Source: a virus
IMG/VR virus record: IMGVR_UViG_3300017963_000711
Coordinates: 1 to 25,441 of that record
Direction: 5' to 3' (one strand)
Length of the DNA: 25,441 bases
Part shown: positions 19,165 through 25,441 of the stretch, one piece after another
How the letters are laid out: each line of letters starts with the position of its first letter
Numbering within the stretch: position 1 is the stretch's first letter
The notes under the pieces: generated by a model
What the model was told of the DNA's origin: nothing
Seen by the model: only the letters and a program-made list of their open reading frames with translations
Databases searched by the model: none
Translations under genes and position numbers: made by a program

Positions 19165-20394
19165 ATGATTCAACAACCTGATTTAATTCAACAGCTTTTA
19201 GCAGGAACTCAACAGCCCGGAATTCAAAATATTCCTCAAGCTTTATTGGCTGAACAAGCACCGGCTTTACCGCAGCAAATATCAGCCCCGATACAGGGGC
19301 TTGATCCGAGCTTATTGCAACCTGCTTTCCCTATGGATCCTCAAGCTCAACAACAGCCCTTTGAAATGGGCTTACTGACAGAAAGGCAATCATTACCGCC
19401 AATTGATAACAGACAGGCAATAAGAGATGCCTTGATTGCAGGCGGACTTGAACTACTTTCCGGCGCGGGAGATAGAACCCTAGGTGAAAACTTGAGAGCC
19501 GGGTTGACTAAAGGGGCAGGAACCTTTTTTCAGACAGCAAGGCAAGGCGAGTCCGCCCAAAGACAGGCCGAAATATTCAAACAGTTAGGCATTGACGTTC
19601 CGGCAGGATTAAAGCCCGGGGAGCAAGAAAAATTTGTTAATCTGAAATTATCATTAGATCAATTCCAACAAAAACAAGATTTAGAAAAAGCAAAATTAAA
19701 AAACCAACAGGCTTTAAAAGATATCGAATTAAAAAGTAAAATACAAGGCCTTGAAGCCGGAAAGCAAAAAAGAATTCAAGATTTAAGCAAGCAATTAGGG
19801 AATAGGTCGAAAGACTACGAAAAAGTCAGGGATGCATTTTTAAGGGTTGATGCGGCATCAAAAGACCCGAGTCCCGCCGGCGATTTGGCCATGATCTTCA
19901 ACTACATGAAAGTTCTTGATCCGGGTTCAGTTGTTCGAGAAAGTGAATTCAGAACAGCGGAAGCAGCAAAGGCCGCTTTTTCAAGCATGGAACAAAGAGG
20001 CATTCCGGTGCCTAACTTCTTAAGACTCGGTGCGCAAAAAGCTTTAACAGGCCAAAGGTTATTGCCTGAACAACGCGAAGATTTCAGAAAAAGAGCCGAG
20101 CAATTAGCTCAAACTAAATTTGATACTCAAGTTGATTTTGTTGAAAGATTCAGAAATACAATACCTGAAGATTTAGACAGTCGAATAATAACAGATTTAT
20201 TTGACCCTAGGAAAGAAAAACAATTATCAGGCTTATTTGCTCAGGCTCTTCCCGGCGCACTTCCGCAACCTCCTGCTGCTCAACAAATGCCACAGCAGCC
20301 GCAAGCATTAACAGTTTCCGAAGGAACGACAGCGACTAATCCGGCAACCGGTGATAAATTAATATTTAGAGGTGGAACATGGCAACCAATTTAA
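19165..20394 (+). CDS. Putative ejection (internal virion) protein 2
   Basis: The ATG is one base after the previous stop; 409 aa. The N-terminus is Gln/Pro-rich, and about residues 75-125 are an Ala/Gly segment. A long Lys/Gln coiled coil (about 155-215) follows. Residues 218-262 carry a widespread phage block: YEKVRDAFLRVDAA, then PAGDLAMIFNYMKVLDPGSV and VRESEF. Another common short phage end, TATNPATGDKLIFRGGTWQP, closes the protein. The GD-x-A-x-I-x-x-x-MK-x-LDPGSVVRE-x-EF pattern is known from injected DNA-transfer proteins. It overlaps the next gene by 16 bases. Confidence 0.75.
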   Translation: MIQQPDLIQQLLAGTQQPGIQNIPQALLAEQAPALPQQISAPIQGLDPSLLQPAFPMDPQAQQQPFEMGLLTERQSLPPIDNRQAIRDALIAGGLELLSGAGDRTLGENLRAGLTKGAGTFFQTARQGESAQRQAEIFKQLGIDVPAGLKPGEQEKFVNLKLSLDQFQQKQDLEKAKLKNQQALKDIELKSKIQGLEAGKQKRIQDLSKQLGNRSKDYEKVRDAFLRVDAASKDPSPAGDLAMIFNYMKVLDPGSVVRESEFRTAEAAKAAFSSMEQRGIPVPNFLRLGAQKALTGQRLLPEQREDFRKRAEQLAQTKFDTQVDFVERFRNTIPEDLDSRIITDLFDPRKEKQLSGLFAQALPGALPQPPAAQQMPQQPQALTVSEGTTATNPATGDKLIFRGGTWQPI

Positions 20395-21899
20395 CCGGAT
20401 TGCCCGAAGGCTTTATAATTGATCAACCTGACCGGCAGGCTCAGGCGGACTTGCCGGCAGGATTTGAAATTGACCGACCGGCTCAACAAGCACCTTCTGT
20501 CGTAGAATTATTATCAGGCCTCGGCGGAGGGCTCGGCGGAATTGCTCCGACTCAAGAACAAGCCTTAGCAGGATCGGAGCTGGTAGGAAACGTTTTACAA
20601 ACACTATTGCCGGCAGGTGGCTCAGGACTCGGAGCCTTAGGCGGAGCAGCCGCAGGAACTGCAATTGCCCCCGGGCCCGGTACAGTTATCGGCGCAATTT
20701 TAGGCGGAGCAGGCGGGGCGGGGCTTGGCGAAACCACAAAGCAAGGTATCGAAATTGCAAGACAGCAAAGAGAAGGAATTGACCCCGCAAAAATAGGTCT
20801 TGAGGCAGCATTCGGAGCAGGCGGCGAAGCTTTAGGCTTTGGCGGCCAAATAGTAGCCAGAAAAGCAATTGAAAAGGCAGCCCCTGTTATTTCAAAGCTT
20901 TTGGCATCAGTGCCCGAGGAAAGCACTGCGAGAGTTGTCGCAAAAGAGCTTGCAGGCGACAGTATTTTAAGGGGGAAAATACAGCCCGAAAGAGAATTTA
21001 AAGAACTCGGACAAAAAGCATTGAAGGCTATAAGGGAAACCGAAAAGCAGTTAGGTAAAAATGTCGGAGAAACAAGAAAGCTAATTGCCGGATCTGAAAA
21101 TATTATATTAGACGCCCGACCTGTCAGTGAAAATATTATTCAAAGAGTTAAAGATATAAACGTAGGCGGCGTTCAGGTTTTAGAGCCGCAAGACATGAAA
21201 ATCATAAATGAAGTTGCTCAAGAATTAGCATCGGGGGATGTCACTCCGGCAAAGCTTCTAGGCTTAAAAAGCAAAATACAAAATGCTACATCGTTTTCAA
21301 GGGAAGCGGTAAGCAGAACAACAAATCAGGGCGATTTTTTATTAAACGAAATCCGGAAAGACATTGATAATGTTTTAGTTTCCGAATTTCCCGAATTAAG
21401 AACTGCAAATACTGAATTTGCACGATTGCAAGACAGTTTAAGCGTATTAAAAAATGAACTTAAAAATAAAAATATAGCCAGAACCTTAAGAACAGTCGAT
21501 ACCGATGCAAATATAGAAAAAGGCGTAACAGATGCCTTTGAAACCTTAGACGACCTTATGCCTGAGAACAAAAAGTTTTTGGGCAGAGCAAGAGACGTAA
21601 GGGCAAGACAAGACTTCCAGGGCCTTTTGCCTGTCAGCCGTGGTGCAAACAGAAGCGAGCAGGAGGTCATAAATTTGCTAGTCAGAGGAAGCGGCGCAGG
21701 AGCGTTAGGAGCCGCCGCTCTGGGCCCCGCAGGTGCGGCTTTGGGCCCCTTAGCATTGCCCCTTATAGGTCCGAGGGCTCAGGGAGCAGCGATAAGGGCA
21801 TTGCTGGGCGGTCCGCAAATACCGGTCGGAGCAGGTGCAGCACTGGGCGGCGGCGCACCAACAGTTTTAAATGAATTATTACAACAAGAGGGTCGATAA
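20379..21899 (+). CDS. Putative ejection (internal virion) protein 3
   Basis: AGAGGTGGA precedes the ATG at 20379; 506 aa. The N-terminus repeats LPEGFIIDQP (8-17) and LPAGFEIDRP (25-34), the 'LP-x-GF-x-x-D' peptide that phage DNA-transfer proteins often carry. Two Gly/Ala-rich hydrophobic regions (about 48-120 and 440-500) could insert in membranes. They flank a helical body (AIRETEKQLGKNVGETRKLI and on). It ends one base before the fibre gene. It would help form the DNA conduit through the envelope. No lytic transglycosylase motif is seen. Confidence 0.72.
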   Translation: MATNLTGLPEGFIIDQPDRQAQADLPAGFEIDRPAQQAPSVVELLSGLGGGLGGIAPTQEQALAGSELVGNVLQTLLPAGGSGLGALGGAAAGTAIAPGPGTVIGAILGGAGGAGLGETTKQGIEIARQQREGIDPAKIGLEAAFGAGGEALGFGGQIVARKAIEKAAPVISKLLASVPEESTARVVAKELAGDSILRGKIQPEREFKELGQKALKAIRETEKQLGKNVGETRKLIAGSENIILDARPVSENIIQRVKDINVGGVQVLEPQDMKIINEVAQELASGDVTPAKLLGLKSKIQNATSFSREAVSRTTNQGDFLLNEIRKDIDNVLVSEFPELRTANTEFARLQDSLSVLKNELKNKNIARTLRTVDTDANIEKGVTDAFETLDDLMPENKKFLGRARDVRARQDFQGLLPVSRGANRSEQEVINLLVRGSGAGALGAAALGPAGAALGPLALPLIGPRAQGAAIRALLGGPQIPVGAGAALGGGAPTVLNELLQQEGR

Positions 21900-23216
21900 A
21901 TGGGACAATTGCCAAGTTACACAAACACTTTCGTCAACGGGACAACGGCAGAAGCCCCGGAGGTTAACGAAAATTTTACAGAAATTAAAGACGCTCATAA
22001 TGCGACGGATACATCGGCATTTTATGCTGACGGATCTAAAGATATAACAGGAGCCACTTTCATTGATGTAAACAGCGACTCATCAGGCCTTCAGGTAGGG
22101 ACAACCAGAGGTTTTGTAGGTATAGCAACCGGATCAGTTATTGATAACGGAACAGACATGTTGTTCTCGACTTCTAGGCAGATGAGATTCACCCCCGCTC
22201 TTGCTAAGGCAATTCTTGACGGTGTTTTTCTGCCTGGCCTTACAGGTTCTTATGATTTAGGCTCTTCGTCTTTATTATGGAAAGATATATTTATAAGCGG
22301 AGATATTAATATATCTAATGTCACGGTATCTTCAGGATCCGGCTCCCCTGAAACTGTAGTGACTGCCGATCCGGGATCGCAATATAATGACGAGGGCGGT
22401 AATATATATGTAAAGGCAACAGGCACCGGAAATACCGGATGGTCAAATCTTCAGGCTCCGCAGAATTATTTAACAGGCCTAAATTCTGAAAACGATGCCG
22501 TCGATTCCGATCATGACATTTTGATTAATACCGGAATGGCAAAAGATGACACAGACACTGTTGTTATAAAGCTTTCAGCGGCCACGACGAAAAGAACGGA
22601 TGACACTTTTGCCGAGGGAACAGGTCAAGGCGGCTTTGCGGCTACGGAAACTTTGCCCATATCAGGCACTATACATGAATGGGTAATATCCAAACTGGAC
22701 GGAACCACAGATGTTTTTTATAATAATCATGCCACAAGCGGACTTAGTCCGACATTGCCGACAGATTTTGTTTACAAGAGAAGAAATCGCTCATGGCAAA
22801 CTGATTCTTCGGCGAATATAATTAACGGCACATGGGACGGCGATGACTTTTGGCTTAATGTTCCTCTGCAAGTTTCCACAGGAGCCTTCCCGAATACCGG
22901 GACCTTAATAACAGTAGGGACTCCGGTAGGAATAAAAATTATACCTAATTTAAATATATTCAGTGCCGTAACAGGTACCGACATAGACCTTGAAGGATTA
23001 TTGACAAGTCCGGATCAAGCTGACACCGCGCCATCGTCAAGCGTTTTCAATCTTTTCGCCGGGCAAGACACGGGGGCAGCTCTTTGGGCAAATGCCGGCA
23101 ATGATAATCCGAAAGTATTAACTAATACTTCAGGTCAAGTAAGAATAAGATATACAAGCACTTCAGGAACGTACACCGCTTTTCTGCACGGTTGGAAAGA
23201 CAGACGAGACAGATAG
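21900..23216 (+). CDS. Tail fibre / receptor-binding protein
   Basis: AGAGGG (about 21888-21893) precedes the ATG; 438 aa. It starts GQLPSYTNTFVNGTTAEAPE then VNENFTEIKDAHN, a virion-attachment start often seen in tail fibres. Then comes a repeat-like Gly/Thr/Asp-rich shaft (GSYDLGSSSLLWKDIFISGD, the 'dLG-s-x-x-x-W-k-dlf' motif of fibre proteins, about 117-136). A beta-rich C-terminal half ends in YTAFLHGWKDRRDR. No peptidase or endosialidase motif is seen. It is the last gene of the tail module. Confidence 0.82.
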   Translation: MGQLPSYTNTFVNGTTAEAPEVNENFTEIKDAHNATDTSAFYADGSKDITGATFIDVNSDSSGLQVGTTRGFVGIATGSVIDNGTDMLFSTSRQMRFTPALAKAILDGVFLPGLTGSYDLGSSSLLWKDIFISGDINISNVTVSSGSGSPETVVTADPGSQYNDEGGNIYVKATGTGNTGWSNLQAPQNYLTGLNSENDAVDSDHDILINTGMAKDDTDTVVIKLSAATTKRTDDTFAEGTGQGGFAATETLPISGTIHEWVISKLDGTTDVFYNNHATSGLSPTLPTDFVYKRRNRSWQTDSSANIINGTWDGDDFWLNVPLQVSTGAFPNTGTLITVGTPVGIKIIPNLNIFSAVTGTDIDLEGLLTSPDQADTAPSSSVFNLFAGQDTGAALWANAGNDNPKVLTNTSGQVRIRYTSTSGTYTAFLHGWKDRRDR

Positions 23217-23232
23217 CATTTAATACAAATGA

Positions 23233-23263
23233 ATGACACAAACTCTTTATAATGCTGTATAAT
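23233..23263 (+). promoter_or_regulatory. Candidate promoter of the lysis module
   Basis: Between the fibre gene and the next gene are ATGACA (23233-23238) and TATAAT (23258-23263), 19 bases apart. A second TATAAT (23248-23253) makes a tandem TATAATG-ctg-TATAATG. The region is 61 bases long without a gene. It would allow separate timing of lysis. The spacing is long, so support is moderate. Confidence 0.4.
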
Positions 23264-23277
23264 GAAAAGGTGGAATT

Positions 23278-23439
23278 ATGGCTAACAGAAAAAACGGAAA
23301 AACATCATTAAGCATAAGCTCAAAGAAAGGCAAGGGCAATAATTCGAACGGCAAATTTTCTGTAAGCATAAAAACACGAAAAAGGTTAAGCGATGCAGCA
23401 AAAAGGAGGCTCAGAGACGATATTGGTAGATTCATATGA
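23278..23439 (+). CDS. Small basic protein, 53 aa
   Basis: AAAAGGTGGA (about 23266-23274) precedes the ATG. The product starts MANRKNGKTSLSISSKKGKG and ends AAKRRLRDDIGRFI, with over a quarter Lys/Arg. A repeat-like SLSISSKKGKG / FSVSIKTRKR is visible. It may bind DNA or RNA. Its last 47 bases overlap the next gene in another frame. The good ribosome site and the promoter make it likely real. Confidence 0.6.
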   Translation: MANRKNGKTSLSISSKKGKGNNSNGKFSVSIKTRKRLSDAAKRRLRDDIGRFI

Positions 23440-23740
23440 ATATGTAAAAGGTTTAATCAATTTAGCAGAAAACTTTATGGAAGAGCAAGATTTCTTCGAC
23501 GAACACACCTTGAAGTTCGATTTAATTTTTACTAATATACACGTTATTACCTTAAGCGTTTTTTGGCTATTAAATAATATATTATTATTTTTCAGTAACG
23601 AAATCAAAAAGCACTTCAAAAAGAAAGTTATTCCTTATACAAGGACAAAAATAGGCTTCGTTAAAACAGGCATAGAAGACGGTATTATTAAAAAATTCAT
23701 CAAAGCTTTTAAAGATGGTATAAATAGAAGTAAAAAATAA
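23393..23740 (+). CDS. Putative holin-like single-span membrane protein, 115 aa
   Basis: The start is ATG 23393 with AAAGG 7-8 bases upstream; a strong AAAGGAGG inside the gene (about 23402-23409) has no well-spaced start. One membrane span lies about residues 46-67 (NIHVITLSVFWLLNNILLFF) between an acidic N-terminal domain and a very basic C-terminal one, so N-out is unlikely. Position before an XhlA-like protein and an amidase suggests the lysis module. It is holin-like only in topology. Confidence 0.6.
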   Translation: MQQKGGSETILVDSYEYVKGLINLAENFMEEQDFFDEHTLKFDLIFTNIHVITLSVFWLLNNILLFFSNEIKKHFKKKVIPYTRTKIGFVKTGIEDGIIKKFIKAFKDGINRSKK

Positions 23741-23750
23741 AGGTTTTATT

Positions 23751-24020
23751 TTGGATAATTATAAGTTTGATTTAACAACAAAAGAAATGGAAAGGATCGA
23801 GAAAAAAATCGACGAATTAACCAAGAGTCAAAATGAAATACACAGCAAGCAGGATATATTAATTGAGACCTTAAACAATCCTCTGACAGGGCATTCAGTG
23901 AGGATTCACAATCTAGAAAAAGATAAATCATTTTATCTTAAAGTTGGTACTTTTTTGGGAATTATATTCGGAACCGTGTTTGCTTTTTACTCCAAAATAA
24001 CAGATTTTTTTAAAGGTTAA
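23751..24020 (+). CDS. XhlA-like lysis membrane protein, 89 aa
   Basis: The start TTG 23751 has AAAGG 8 bases upstream; no ATG is close. A Glu/Lys coiled coil (about residues 10-45, IEKKIDELTKSQNEIHSKQD) precedes one C-terminal membrane span (about 62-82, YLKVGTFLGIIFGTVFAFY) and a basic end. This coiled-coil-plus-TM layout matches the haemolysin XhlA family, which works with a holin and endolysin. It lies two genes upstream of the amidase. Identification is by layout, not by a diagnostic motif. Confidence 0.65.
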   Translation: MDNYKFDLTTKEMERIEKKIDELTKSQNEIHSKQDILIETLNNPLTGHSVRIHNLEKDKSFYLKVGTFLGIIFGTVFAFYSKITDFFKG

Positions 24021-24038
24021 ACGAAAGGAAAACTAAAA

Positions 24039-24281
24039 ATGGTATTATATTCAGGCAAATTAAACTTAAAAGATGCTTTCAAACGGGCATCAGAAGAAAA
24101 AGAGTTCAATGAAGAGGAAAAAAAAGTTCTGCAATTGATAGCCAAAGAGCTCGACGAAGAAAAAGAATTGCAAACAACTTACGAATATCACGGAGCTGTT
24201 TATGCCTTGAAAAACAAGCCCGAAGTGAAATTTTTTGTCAGACAGGATTCAGGCGGAACAAATATAAGCAGAAGATATTAA
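24039..24281 (+). CDS. Hypothetical protein before the amidase, 80 aa
   Basis: A GAAAGGA site precedes the ATG at 24039. The first 45 residues are helical and charged (LKDAFKRASEEKEFNEEEKK), then a beta-like part (TYEYHGAVYALKNKPEVKFF) and a Gly/Arg end. It shares one base with the amidase start. It may be an endolysin regulator or unrelated. No family was recognised. Confidence 0.65.
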   Translation: MVLYSGKLNLKDAFKRASEEKEFNEEEKKVLQLIAKELDEEKELQTTYEYHGAVYALKNKPEVKFFVRQDSGGTNISRRY

Positions 24282-25063
24282 TGAAACGAATATGCGCTCA
24301 TTGGACGGCCGGTAATTTAACGGCAACTGAAAGCGACAAAAAGCATTATCATGTTATCGTGGACAATATAGGCGTTCACGATCATACAAACTCAGGGGGT
24401 ATGTTACCCCCTGAGGCTAATAATAATTGCAAAATAGGCCGCTACGTAGCTCACTGCAAGCTCGGGAACACGGGTACAATCGGAATTGCGATTGCCGGAT
24501 ACCGGAATCATCCTGAAGAATCTGTTTTGCCGGATGAAAAAACATTTGATTTATTCTTTGAAACAATTGCCGATTATTGCGAACAATATGATATCGAGGT
24601 GACGCCGCAAACTGTTTATACTCACGCAGAATATGACAGGCGATTAAGTGATTTTCACAGAGACGGAAAGATCGACTTTAATTATATCCCGTATTATGAT
24701 ATTATAATTATAGGAATAAGTAATTGCGGTGATTTTATCCGTGAAAAAATTCTCGAAATAATAAAAAGCAGAAGCATCAGAAGAAGAAAGGAAAAGAAAA
24801 TGGGATTATTTGACAAGGTAAGAGAGATTGTTTTCAAAATCAAAGATGAACAGATTTTTGATATTGTGGAAAGAGTCGAAAATGAATTTAAAGATTTAAA
24901 GGGATCTGAGAAAAAGCAGAAAGCAGTTGAATTTATAAACGAATTAATAGACATACCTGTAATAAACGAAAGTACAGAAGAAAAAATTATTTCTTATCTT
25001 TTCGATAAGAGTATTGATTTAACAGTTTTCGCGCTTAATAAATACGTTTGGAAAAAATCATAG
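24281..25063 (+). CDS. N-acetylmuramoyl-L-alanine amidase (endolysin) with C-terminal helical domain
   Basis: The first 165 residues are an Amidase_2 domain: ICAHWTAGN with zinc ligand H7, HYHVIVDNIGVHD (22-34), GTIGIAIAGYRNH (65-77), THAEYDRR with ligand H115, and KIDFNYIPYYD with K130 and D132. This fits the T7-lysozyme order (His ... His ... Lys-x-Cys/Asp). It cleaves the amide between muramic acid and L-Ala in peptidoglycan. Residues 174-260 are a separate helical domain beginning MGLFDKVREI. An internal ATG with its own Shine-Dalgarno starts exactly there, so a short form may also be made. It overlaps the previous stop by one base and is followed by a terminator. Confidence 0.85.
   Translation: MKRICAHWTAGNLTATESDKKHYHVIVDNIGVHDHTNSGGMLPPEANNNCKIGRYVAHCKLGNTGTIGIAIAGYRNHPEESVLPDEKTFDLFFETIADYCEQYDIEVTPQTVYTHAEYDRRLSDFHRDGKIDFNYIPYYDIIIIGISNCGDFIREKILEIIKSRSIRRRKEKKMGLFDKVREIVFKIKDEQIFDIVERVENEFKDLKGSEKKQKAVEFINELIDIPVINESTEEKIISYLFDKSIDLTVFALNKYVWKKS
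24800..25063 (+). CDS. Possible separately translated C-terminal domain of the amidase
   Basis: An in-frame ATG at 24800 has AAAGGA about 7 bases upstream and lies at the domain border. It would give 87 aa: MGLFDKVREIVFKIKDEQIF, then ERVENEFKDLKGSEKKQKAV and a C-terminal helical, weakly hydrophobic part (EKIISYLFDKSIDLTVFALN). The EKK...V-x-x-x-x-x-x-I-x-x-P pattern recalls small phage lysis or holin-associated proteins (phage_holin_LLH-like), by impression only. Endolysins with internal starts that form hetero-oligomers are known in other phages. Alternatively it is just the cell-wall or multimerisation domain of the amidase. Confidence 0.45.
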   Translation: MGLFDKVREIVFKIKDEQIFDIVERVENEFKDLKGSEKKQKAVEFINELIDIPVINESTEEKIISYLFDKSIDLTVFALNKYVWKKS

Positions 25064-25093
25064 CTTAAATCTGATTCAAAAACTCAAGGTTCG

Positions 25094-25115
25094 GCCCTCG
25101 AAAGAGGGCTTTTTG
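25094..25115 (+). terminator. Rho-independent terminator of the late operon
   Basis: GCCCTC (25094-25099), a GAAA loop, GAGGGC (25104-25109) and TTTTTG. It is 30 bases after the amidase stop and is a strong, compact hairpin. Confidence 0.9.
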
Positions 25116-25121
25116 TTGCAA

Positions 25122-25145
25122 TAAAAAACTCCCTGGTTAGGGGAG
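25122..25145 (-). terminator. Terminator for the leftward gene
   Basis: Read on the minus strand, CTCCC (25145-25141) pairs with GGGAG (25133-25129), followed by six T (25128-25123). It lies 113 bases beyond the stop of the minus-strand gene at 25258. With the + terminator it forms a back-to-back pair between convergent operons. The 25146-25257 interval has nothing else I can call. Confidence 0.65.
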
Positions 25146-25257
25146 CCAGATACGAGTTATTTTCAAACTTGGGGAAGAAAGGATTTATTCTTTTATTTTA
25201 GCATAATATTTTTTTATCGTTTTGCTGATGTCCTTTAAATGTCACAGCTTGTCCGGC

Positions 25258-25441
25258 TTATTCGTGATATAATGTTTTGCATTTTTCGCATCGTTTCGGC
25301 ACAGCTTGCAGCCAATCTCCTGTTTTTCTGAAATATTCTATTCTTTTGTCTTGATTATTCAAGGCTAAGAGGAACAGAACTGTAAAAACCCCACAAAAAT
25401 AAAAAAGGAAGTGGGAAAGCACGCTAAATATAGATATCACT
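25258..25441 (-). CDS. Membrane protein with C-terminal Cys pair, 5' end beyond the window
   Basis: Reading leftward, the frame is open from the window edge to TAA at 25260-25258. The visible 60 codons begin with a hydrophobic stretch (LSHFLFYFCGVFTVLFLLAL, one membrane span), then a charged linker and KRCEKCKTLYHE at the end. The apparent GTG at the edge is probably not the true start, as the frame remains open. The C-terminal C-x2-C could be half of a metal site. Facing the late operon, it belongs to another transcription unit. Confidence 0.5.
   Translation of the reverse strand, partial: VISIFSVLSHFLFYFCGVFTVLFLLALNNQDKRIEYFRKTGDWLQAVPKRCEKCKTLYHE

Noticed and set aside
20413-20926. Long minus-strand ORFs across the ejection protein genes
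   Set aside because: They arise from Gly/Ala codon bias on the + strand, are Pro/Ser/Arg-rich, lack ribosome sites and oppose a clear late operon.
25146-25257. Extra coding segment after the stop of the right minus-strand gene
   Set aside because: The same frame stays open for 19 codons past the stop, but there is no start with a ribosome site and the composition is not informative.
1-25441. CRISPR array, insertion sequence or transposase
   Set aside because: No regularly spaced repeats, terminal inverted repeats or transposase motifs were found in the window.

Overview
The window is the structural half of a short-tailed (podovirus-type) phage or prophage of a low-GC bacterium. The basis is a complete, collinear virion-assembly order on the + strand: small and large terminase, portal, scaffold, coat, head-tail adaptor, a P22 gp10-like tail protein, three Gln/Ala/Gly-rich ejection-type proteins, a tail fibre and an amidase lysis cassette. 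No tail sheath, tape measure or long-tail tube gene is present. Most genes have purine-rich Shine-Dalgarno sites and overlap or nearly touch. TTG and GTG starts are common. No integrase or replication gene is visible, so lifestyle and host cannot be read from the window.

Layout. (1) Positions 1-167: start of a minus-strand Cys-rich gene cut by the window edge. (2) 168-986: a long non-coding control region with two near-identical copies of a 22-bp element built on a TTCGA-A-TCGAA palindrome, each beside a promoter-like sequence; a GC-rich structured segment; and a predicted ~300-nt RNA with a tRNA-like T-arm that ends in a strong terminator. (3) 987-2048: three small genes from their own promoter. 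(4) 2097-7180: a second promoter with a perfect TTCGAA-centred palindrome between -35 and -10, an AbrB/MazE-type DNA-binding protein, a run of small Cys-rich or membrane proteins, both terminase subunits and more small genes. (5) 7181-7347: a short non-coding transcript unit with a 7-bp acceptor-like stem and a terminator that may act as an attenuator just before portal. (6) 7348-14736: head module. Between portal and scaffold sits an unusual insertion: a DUF115-like putative glycosyltransferase, a LamG-like lectin-fold protein, a large beta-rich virion protein and a 14-codon Lys-rich micro-ORF. (7) 14752-14780: a GC-rich hairpin separating coat/decoration genes from the tail genes. (8) 14808-23216: connector, tail, GNAT-fold protein, ejection proteins and fibre. 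(9) 23233-25063: lysis cassette with its own promoter candidate, two single-span membrane proteins, and an amidase whose C-terminal domain has its own in-frame ATG and Shine-Dalgarno. (10) 25094-25441: back-to-back terminators and the 3' end of a minus-strand membrane/Cys gene.

How it works together: the terminase pair packages DNA through the portal into a head built by scaffold and coat. The adaptor and gp10-like protein close the tail. The Gly/Ala-rich proteins are likely ejected to carry DNA across the envelope. The fibre and possibly the LamG protein bind the host surface. The membrane proteins and amidase release progeny. The most novel-looking material is the two structured non-coding RNAs (523-821 and 7215-7331), which share a short sequence block, and the palindrome-based control circuit around the AbrB-like gene.
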